This document shows, piece after piece, positions 5,537-10,746 of a stretch of DNA of 10,746 nt. The stretch covers positions 1-10,746 of the forward strand of contig CAIJIA010000012.1 of NCBI GenBank assembly GCA_903820655.1. The letters are read 5' to 3'. The stretch's first letter is position 1; each line of letters begins with the position of its first letter. Origin of the DNA: an uncultured Chloroflexota bacterium. GTDB taxonomy: Bacteria; Chloroflexota; Limnocylindria; Limnocylindrales; Limnocylindraceae. Both the position numbers and the translations under genes were made by a program. The notes beneath the pieces are model-generated. The model did not search any database, was not told the DNA's origin, and was given only the letters and a program-made list of their open reading frames with translations.

Positions 5537-5731
5537 TCAGTAGTAGTCCGAGCAGGAGAGGAAGTAGCCGCACTCACAGATCATCTTGCACTTGCGATCA
5601 ATCATTTGCTTCCCGCAGTTGGCGCAGCAGGTCATGACTAGGCCCGGGTCAAACTCCTCCTGGACCATCGGCGTGACAGCGTCGGGGGTGGTCTCGTCGA
5701 TTGCGATGGCGGGAGCAGATTGTGTGAACAT
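5537..5731 (-). CDS. Small Cys-rich (zinc-ribbon-like) protein of unknown function
   Basis: 64 residues. The first half is acidic and probably disordered. The second half holds seven cysteines at 35, 36, 39, 48, 52, 54 and 60, within TCCANCGKQMIDRKC and MICECGYFLSCSDYY. CxxCG followed by a second Cys cluster suggests one zinc site. The closing GYFLSCSDYY looks like a conserved motif; I have an impression of similar short proteins in other bacteria but no assigned function. The ATG at 5731 is chosen because it lies 10 bases after the upstream stop. A longer frame from 5809 would overlap the LOG-like gene and adds an unlike, Arg/Pro-rich segment. The ribosome binding site is weak (TAGGA, overlapping the upstream stop), which suggests coupling. 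It sits one base from thyX, so it is part of the same transcript. Confidence 0.75.
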   Translation of the reverse strand: MFTQSAPAIAIDETTPDAVTPMVQEEFDPGLVMTCCANCGKQMIDRKCKMICECGYFLSCSDYY

Positions 5732-5741
5732 CTGGAGGATC

Positions 5742-6341
5742 CTACCGCTCCGCGGGGGAGGGCGCGCCGTGTGATGCCTCCCAGGGAGCACCATGGCCAA
5801 GTCGCGCACCCATCAGCAGGCGCGCCTCAGCCAGCACCATGCTCGCGGGGGTGCCGCTGGGCAGAACGTGCACGATCTCGAGGTCGGCGGGGCCGACAAC
5901 CAGGCGCCGTCGAACGAGGTCAATGAGCTCTATCCAGGCGTCGCCGACGAGCAGGAGTGGTCGGGCATCACTGACTTGCAGCAGGTTCCAGGCGACGGCG
6001 ATTTCGGCGAGAGTGCCGATCCCGCCATCGAGGCCGATCAGGAGATCCGCCTGCGAGAAGAGGCGCAACCGGTCGAAGAGGTCGGCAGAATCGATGCGAC
6101 GCGTGACCGCCTCATTTGCTTGGAGGCCATCCCACGAGGTGACGGTGTAGCCAAGCACTTCACCACCCGCTGATTTGGCCCCGCGGGAGGCGGCCCCCAT
6201 GATCCCCTCGTAGCCGCCGGTGGCTACCGTGAATCCAGCCTCGGCGAGTGCCGCACCGATGCTGAAGGCGTTGACCCAGCGGGGATCACTCTCTGGAAGG
6301 CGCGCCGAACCGTAGACGCCCACGATGAGGCGCTCAGTCAT
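5742..6341 (-). CDS. LOG / TIGR00725-like Rossmann-fold protein
   Basis: 199 residues. The fold is that of the so-called lysine decarboxylase/LOG superfamily, whose best-known members hydrolyse nucleoside 5'-monophosphates such as cytokinin ribotides. Visible are VGVYGSARLPESDP at the N-terminus, TGGYEGIMGAASRGA (residues 41-55), FDRLRLFSQADLLIGL, and the nucleotide-binding GGIGTLAE (106-113). The classic PGGxGTxxE proline is Asp105, so the site is closer to the TIGR00725 branch (GGxGTLSE), whose function is unsettled. The ATG at 6341 overlaps the upstream hydrolase stop by 8 bases, and GAGGAG lies 10 bases before it. An in-frame start at 6374 has less support. The tail after about residue 178 is low in similarity (His/Gly/Ala/Pro). 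Function beyond nucleotide or phosphoribose binding should not be assumed. Confidence 0.82.
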   Translation of the reverse strand: MTERLIVGVYGSARLPESDPRWVNAFSIGAALAEAGFTVATGGYEGIMGAASRGAKSAGGEVLGYTVTSWDGLQANEAVTRRIDSADLFDRLRLFSQADLLIGLDGGIGTLAEIAVAWNLLQVSDARPLLLVGDAWIELIDLVRRRLVVGPADLEIVHVLPSGTPASMVLAEARLLMGARLGHGAPWEASHGAPSPAER

Positions 6342-7872
6342 TGCAGCGCGTCTCCTCAGCGGGCAGGGTGCCACTCACAAGGAAGGCAATAGCGGCCTGA
6401 TCGATGCAGGCGCTCTTGCCGCCGACACCGGTGTGCCCCTCGCCGACGTAGGTCAGCAGGTGGCCACTCTCGAGAAGGTCTGCCATGCGCTGTGCCCAGG
6501 CGTAGGGCGTTGCGGGATCGCCCGTGGTGCCGACCACCAAGATCGGTGCAGCGCCGGCACCATTGACTAAGGCTGGCAGCGGATCAGCACTCGTATACGG
6601 CCAAACACCACAGAGGAGGCCACCAGATGCTTGGCCCGCGGCAAAGTCTGGCGCCTTGCTCACAAACTTCTCGTAGATCGCCTTGTAGCGCGCGATCGAC
6701 GGCGTTGTTGGTGAATCAATACAGCTGATCGCCGGGAAGGCCTCCATGATGTTGGACTTATAGGTGCCGTCTTCCGCACGATCGTTATATGCGTCGGCGA
6801 GAAGGCTCAGCAGGTATCCATCACCCTCACTCGCCCCCGCGAGGCCCTGTACGGCGTAATCCCAGTAGTCGCGGTTGTAGAGCGTCATGACCACGCCAGT
6901 CCAGGCGAGCGTCGCGTTTAGGGAGCGGCCGTCTTCCAGCACAATTGGCCGATCATCAAGGCTGTCCATCAGCGCATCAAATGCGGCGCGTGATTTACCG
7001 CCGCCAAATGGGCATGCGGTGTCCGCATCGCACCAGGCGAAGAGGCGATTGAGCGCACCCTGAATCGAGACACCCTGTTCGCCGTATTCCGATTCGTCGG
7101 TCGGCGCCATGTCAACGGCGCCATCAAGAATCATGTGGCCGGTTGATGTAGGGAAGAGGGTTGCATAGACCGCGCCGAGGGCGGTGCCGTAACTGAATCC
7201 AAGGTAATCGAGCTTCGGCACGTCGAGGCCGACGCGGATGCTCTCCATGTCGCGCGCCGATGCGGTGGTGCCAATGTAGGCAAGCATTTCGCCAGTGCCC
7301 GCCTTGCACTTGTCGGCGAACCACTGCGCATCGCTGAGCGCCGAGGCCCAATCTGCGGCACTTGGTCGATCGGGAATCCCCGGCGTGGCCGCCCAGTCAT
7401 CCATCTCGGAGTCGCTCAGACACTCGACGGGCGCGCTGCGATTGACGCCGCGCGGATCCCACGAAACGAGGTCGAAGCGGTTGCCAATCTCTGCTGGCAC
7501 CACACCGCGTCCCGACTCGGCAAGGATGTTGATGCCCGATGCGCCGGGGCCACCAAAGTTCAGAAGGAGTGGGCCGACCTTGTTCGCCTGGTCAGCGGCG
7601 GGGAGGAGGGCGACGGCAAGCTCAATCGTTGGTCCATCAGGCGTCAGGTAGTCGCGTGGCACGGTGATCGTGGCGCAGAGGAGTTCAGGGTTTCCGCCCG
7701 TCACAGGGTCGGTAACGGGGCAGCTCTGCCAGTCAATCGTGCCACTGGGGATGAAGCTGGCGGTTGGGCTCGGCGATTCGATGACCGCTTCGCCACAAGC
7801 ACTGGTTGCCAGGGCGATGGCGAGGAGAGCGACGATGGAGAGACGAGCCTGGCTCCCTGTGGCGTTTTGCAT
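6334..7872 (-). CDS. Secreted lipoprotein alpha/beta hydrolase, tripeptidyl aminopeptidase (TAP/SlpD-E)-like
   Basis: 512 residues. The N-terminus is a lipoprotein-type signal (residues 9-25 hydrophobic, ATSAC with Cys26 as the likely lipidated residue), followed by a Ser/Pro spacer. The hydrolase domain shows the oxyanion segment LLNFGGPGASG (103-113), WDPRGVNRS, the nucleophile elbow GFSYGT (Ser227), GTTGDPATPYAWA (Asp452) and GEGHTGVGG (His480), giving a full catalytic triad with the TAP-like C-terminal domain. Several cysteines (151, 189, 281, 287, 384, 421, 489, 510) could form disulfides outside the cell. Relatives release tripeptides or small peptides from N-termini; others are esterases, so the substrate is uncertain. 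The ATG has an excellent ribosome binding site, GAGGAGG, six bases upstream (7885-7879). It is the first gene of the - strand unit. Confidence 0.92.
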   Translation of the reverse strand: MQNATGSQARLSIVALLAIALATSACGEAVIESPSPTASFIPSGTIDWQSCPVTDPVTGGNPELLCATITVPRDYLTPDGPTIELAVALLPAADQANKVGPLLLNFGGPGASGINILAESGRGVVPAEIGNRFDLVSWDPRGVNRSAPVECLSDSEMDDWAATPGIPDRPSAADWASALSDAQWFADKCKAGTGEMLAYIGTTASARDMESIRVGLDVPKLDYLGFSYGTALGAVYATLFPTSTGHMILDGAVDMAPTDESEYGEQGVSIQGALNRLFAWCDADTACPFGGGKSRAAFDALMDSLDDRPIVLEDGRSLNATLAWTGVVMTLYNRDYWDYAVQGLAGASEGDGYLLSLLADAYNDRAEDGTYKSNIMEAFPAISCIDSPTTPSIARYKAIYEKFVSKAPDFAAGQASGGLLCGVWPYTSADPLPALVNGAGAAPILVVGTTGDPATPYAWAQRMADLLESGHLLTYVGEGHTGVGGKSACIDQAAIAFLVSGTLPAEETRCND

Positions 7873-7893
7873 CGGTGGCCTCCTCTTCGCTCA

Positions 7894-7902
7894 GTTGTAG
7901 CA
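7894..7902 (-). promoter_or_regulatory. Possible extended -10 promoter element before the hydrolase unit
   Basis: On the - strand TGCTACAAC matches an extended -10 (TGn followed by a TATAAT-like hexamer, four of six). A weak -35 candidate TTGGCG lies 15 bases earlier, inside the terminator-like hairpin. Transcription starting here would give a leader of roughly 15-20 bases carrying only the ribosome binding site. Only 32 bases separate the hairpin from the start codon, so any dedicated promoter must lie here or overlap the hairpin. Confidence 0.3.
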
Positions 7903-7904
7903 GA

Positions 7905-7935
7905 ACGCCCCAGCCGCCAAAGGCGACCGGGGCGT
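7905..7935 (-). terminator. Strong hairpin after nrdJ, probable transcription terminator
   Basis: On the - strand the arms 7935-7922 and 7918-7905 form a 14-pair stem (two G-U pairs) with a TTT loop: ACGCCCC/GGGGCGT outside and GGTCGCC/GGCGGCT inside. It lies 25 bases after the nrdJ stop. The tract that follows is only moderately T-rich (TTCTGCT), so termination may be incomplete or need other factors. Read-through would carry nrdJ transcription into the hydrolase unit. Confidence 0.65.
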
Positions 7936-7960
7936 GCTCTGCACCAGGTTCCGCGTTGGA

Positions 7961-10746
7961 TCAGCTGCAGCCGCTCGTCGTACCGCAGGTCATGCACTTG
8001 TAGCAGGCTGCATTGCGCACCATGATCGCGCCGCACTCCATGCACGCCGGTGCATCGGACTGGTTCTGGAAGCCGAGCCCAGCGACCGCAAGCACACCGC
8101 CCGTTGCCGCAGGTGCGGCTGGAGCAGCTACTGGCGCTGGGGTGGTGATGGCAACTGGTGCCGAGACCGACCCCGTTGCGCTGCCGCCCTTGCCGCAGGT
8201 GCAGTTCGGTCCGCACGACTCCACCGCACCCACGCGAACCGTGGCTGGGAGGGCGCCGAGGACCGGACCACCATCGGTGCGCTCCTGCAGGCCGAGGATC
8301 TCGCGATCGCCGGCTGGCAGGAAGCGGCTTCCGAGGTAACGGAAGACGTAGTCCACGATCGACTTGGCCAGTGGGATCTCGGCGTTGCCGGTGAATCCGC
8401 TTGGCTCGAATCGCACGTGGGCGAACTTATTGACCAGGTCACGGAGTGGCACGCCGTACTGCAGCGCCACGCTGACGGAGGTCGCGAAGCTGTCGACGAG
8501 GCCGCTCACGGTGGAGCCCTCCTTCGCCATCTTCAAGAAGATCTCGCCCGGCTGACCATCCTCGTAGAGACCGACCGTGAGGTATCCCTCTTGGCCGGAG
8601 ATCTCGAAGCGATGGGTGATTGCCGTGCGCTCCTTTGGCAGGCGTCGTCGCGCTGCACCGGCACCAGGCAAGATCGCAGCGGCGACTTCGGCAATTGCCG
8701 CTTCGTCCTTCTTCTTGCTGGTGTTGAGCGGCTGCGAGCGCTTCGAGCCGTCGCGATAGATCGCGATGGCCTTCAGGCCCAGCTTCCAGCCCTGCAGATA
8801 GACGCTCTCGATCTCTTCGGCGGTGGCAGCCTCTGGCATGTTCACCGTCTTGGAGATTGCGCCGGAAAGGAACGGCTGCGCCGCCGCCATCATGCGCACG
8901 TGGCCCATGTACTGGATGGAGCGCTGGCCATTCTTCGCCTTGAACGCGCAGTCGAAGACGGAGAGGTGCTCGTCCTTCAGACCAGGCGCCCCCTCGATCG
9001 TCTCCTGCTCGTCGATGTACTTGAGGATCGCGGCGACCTGCTCGGCGTTGTAGCCGAGCTTGACGAGCGCCTCTGGGACCGTCTGGTTGACGATCTTGAG
9101 GAAGCCTTCGCCGACGAGCTTCTTGTACTTGATCAGGGCGATGTCTGGCTCAATGCCGGTCGTGTCGCAGTCCATCATGAACGCGATCGTTCCGGTTGGC
9201 GCCAAGACCGACACCTGTGCGTTGCGGAAGCCGTGCTTCGTGCCGAGGTCGAGCGCTCGATCCCAGGCATCGGTTGCCGCCTTCGCTAAGTCCTTCGGCA
9301 GCGTTGCCGTTGGGATCTTGTACGAGGCGTCACGGTGCTTGCCGATCACGCGAAGGAACGGCTTCTCGTTCTTCTTGTACTCAAGGAACGGTCCGCCGTG
9401 TGCCGCCGCCGTCTCGGCTGACTGCACGTAGGCCTCGCCGGTCATGATCGAGGTGATCGCGCCTGCGTAGGCTCGACCCTCGTCGGAGTCGTATGCCAAG
9501 CCACGGCTCATCAAGAGCGCGCCGAGGTTGGCGTAACCGAGTCCGAGTGGGCGGAATCGGTGGCTGTTCTCATCGATCATCGGCGTTGGGTACGACGAGT
9601 TGTCCACGAGGATCTCCTGCGCGAGCAGGGTCAGCCGCGAGGCGTACTTGAAGGACTCCACGTCGAACTCGCCATCTGGGCGCACGAACTTCATGAGGTT
9701 CAGTGAGGCCAGGTTGCAGGCGGTGTCGTTGAGGAACATGTACTCCGAGCACGGGTTCGACGCATAGATGCGGTCCGTGTTCGACGACGTGTGCCAGTCA
9801 TTGATCGCCGTGTCGTACTGAATGCCAGGGTCGCCGCAGACCCACGCAGCCTCCGCCATCTTGCGGAAGACTTCGCGTGCCTTGAGTGTCTCTACTGGCT
9901 CGCCGCCAACAACGGCGCGTGTCTGCCACGTGCCATCGCTCTCGACCGCCTGCATGAACTCATCGGTGACGCGCACCGAATGGTTCCCGTTCTGGAAGAA
10001 GATCGAGCCATAAGCCTCACCGGTGAAGCTGGCGTCATAGCCCGCCTCAATGAGTGCCCAGGCCTTCTTCTCTTCGCTGACCTTGGAGTCGATGAACTGC
10101 ACGATGTCGGGGTGCTGCACATCGAGGATGACCATCTTCGCCGCGCGGCGCGTCTTGCCACCGGACTTCACAACACCAGCGAAGGCATCGAAGCCCTTCA
10201 TGAACGAGACAGGACCGGAGGCGGTGCCACCGCCGCTCATCTTCTCTTTGGCGCTGCGGATCGGGGAGAGGTTTGAACCTGCGCCCGAACCGAACTTGAA
10301 GAGCATCGCCTCGGTCTTCGCGAGGTCCATGATCGATGACATCGAATCCTGCACTCCGTTGATGAAGCAGGCCGAGCACTGTGGGCGCTTCTCAACGCCA
10401 ACGTTGAACCAGACTGGCGAGTTGAAGGCCATCTTCTGGTTGACGAGCAGGTGGGTCAGCTCGGCAACAAAAGCGGCGCGGTCCTCATCGGACTTGAAGT
10501 AGTGCTGCTGCTCAGCCCATGCGTCAATCTGACCGGTTACACGACCGATCAGCTGACGAACGCTCGTCTCGCGCTCTGGGCTTCCAACGTGGCCGCGGAA
10601 GTACTTGGAGACCACAACGTTGGTGGCGAGCTGTGACCATGAGGCGGGCACCTCAACGTCCTTCTGCTCGAAGACGCTCTTACCGCTCTCGTTGCCGATG
10701 GATGCGGTGCGGGTCTCCCACTGAATTTCGTCGTATGGATGAACGC
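7961..10746 (-). CDS. nrdJ: Adenosylcobalamin-dependent (class II) ribonucleotide reductase, N-terminus cut by the window edge
   Basis: 927 residues are visible; reading is open through base 10744, and the GTG at 10651 is an internal valine. The visible start, YDEIQWETRTASIGNESG, is close to the true N-terminus, so perhaps 20-50 residues are missing. The enzyme reduces ribonucleotides using a B12-generated thiyl radical, without oxygen or a small subunit. Key cysteines are visible. PQCSAC (first Cys codon 10376-10378) and TAC in NDTACNLASLNL (9716-9718) form the redox pair. NPCSE (9749-9751) is the radical cysteine; the 11-residue spacing to TAC matches Thermotoga NrdJ C322/C333. Substrate loops GSGAGSNLSPIRS and APTGTIAFMMDCDTTGIEPD are intact. 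After the barrel come a TSCPD-like domain (about 8325-8640), a CGPNCTC cluster, an Ala/Pro-rich linker and a terminal zinc-ribbon-like tail (ACMECG...CYKCMTCG...GCS). No intein is present. Confidence 0.96.
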   Translation of the reverse strand, partial: VHPYDEIQWETRTASIGNESGKSVFEQKDVEVPASWSQLATNVVVSKYFRGHVGSPERETSVRQLIGRVTGQIDAWAEQQHYFKSDEDRAAFVAELTHLLVNQKMAFNSPVWFNVGVEKRPQCSACFINGVQDSMSSIMDLAKTEAMLFKFGSGAGSNLSPIRSAKEKMSGGGTASGPVSFMKGFDAFAGVVKSGGKTRRAAKMVILDVQHPDIVQFIDSKVSEEKKAWALIEAGYDASFTGEAYGSIFFQNGNHSVRVTDEFMQAVESDGTWQTRAVVGGEPVETLKAREVFRKMAEAAWVCGDPGIQYDTAINDWHTSSNTDRIYASNPCSEYMFLNDTACNLASLNLMKFVRPDGEFDVESFKYASRLTLLAQEILVDNSSYPTPMIDENSHRFRPLGLGYANLGALLMSRGLAYDSDEGRAYAGAITSIMTGEAYVQSAETAAAHGGPFLEYKKNEKPFLRVIGKHRDASYKIPTATLPKDLAKAATDAWDRALDLGTKHGFRNAQVSVLAPTGTIAFMMDCDTTGIEPDIALIKYKKLVGEGFLKIVNQTVPEALVKLGYNAEQVAAILKYIDEQETIEGAPGLKDEHLSVFDCAFKAKNGQRSIQYMGHVRMMAAAQPFLSGAISKTVNMPEAATAEEIESVYLQGWKLGLKAIAIYRDGSKRSQPLNTSKKKDEAAIAEVAAAILPGAGAARRRLPKERTAITHRFEISGQEGYLTVGLYEDGQPGEIFLKMAKEGSTVSGLVDSFATSVSVALQYGVPLRDLVNKFAHVRFEPSGFTGNAEIPLAKSIVDYVFRYLGSRFLPAGDREILGLQERTDGGPVLGALPATVRVGAVESCGPNCTCGKGGSATGSVSAPVAITTPAPVAAPAAPAATGGVLAVAGLGFQNQSDAPACMECGAIMVRNAACYKCMTCGTTSGCS

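Noticed and set aside
7934..9289. 451-residue open frame on the + strand, antisense to nrdJ
   Set aside because: It is a by-product of high GC and strong codon bias in nrdJ. The translation has no domain logic and lies wholly opposite a well-conserved enzyme.
7961..10746. Intein in nrdJ
   Set aside because: Large class II reductases often carry inteins, but the conserved blocks run on here at normal spacing.

Overview
The window comes from a GC-rich bacterium with tightly packed genes. Several features fit a Chloroflexota lineage (Limnocylindria-like) or an actinobacterium: GTG starts, an actinobacterial-style acetyl-CoA synthetase, a tripeptidyl-aminopeptidase-like lipoprotein hydrolase, a LytR-CpsA-Psr protein with an N-terminal multi-helix domain, FAD-dependent ThyX and a large B12-dependent ribonucleotide reductase. 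This placement rests on protein style alone. It was not tested phylogenetically.

Layout. Bases 2-2745 (+ strand) hold the end of an IclR-family regulator and a full acetyl-CoA synthetase. The two are joined by a one-base stop/start overlap (TAGTG), so they are almost certainly one transcript. Bases 2746-3136 are a convergent intergenic gap with no believable gene. It contains a perfect DnaA-box-like 9-mer inside a small set of repeats, a GNRA-capped nested hairpin, and two interleaved inverted repeats that could form a pseudoknot. This is the least explained stretch of the window and may encode a structured RNA.

Bases 3137-7872 (- strand) form a probable five-gene transcription unit. In transcription order it holds a secreted lipoprotein alpha/beta hydrolase (TAP-like), a LOG/TIGR00725-like Rossmann protein, a 64-residue Cys-rich protein of unknown function, ThyX and an LCP-family cell-wall ligase. 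Gene spacings are -8, +10, +1 and +47 bases. Upstream of it a strong hairpin (7905-7935) separates it from nrdJ, which runs off the right edge with only its extreme N-terminus missing.

Function. NrdJ supplies deoxyribonucleotides without needing oxygen, and ThyX makes dTMP using flavin, so the two sit naturally close together. The LCP protein and the lipoprotein hydrolase act outside the membrane. The IclR-acs pair handles activation of acetate to acetyl-CoA and its control. No CRISPR array, insertion sequence, tRNA, rRNA or prophage gene was seen. Most of the window is housekeeping metabolism. The items worth a second look are the structured intergenic gap, the small Cys-rich protein and several motif deviations in otherwise well-conserved enzymes.
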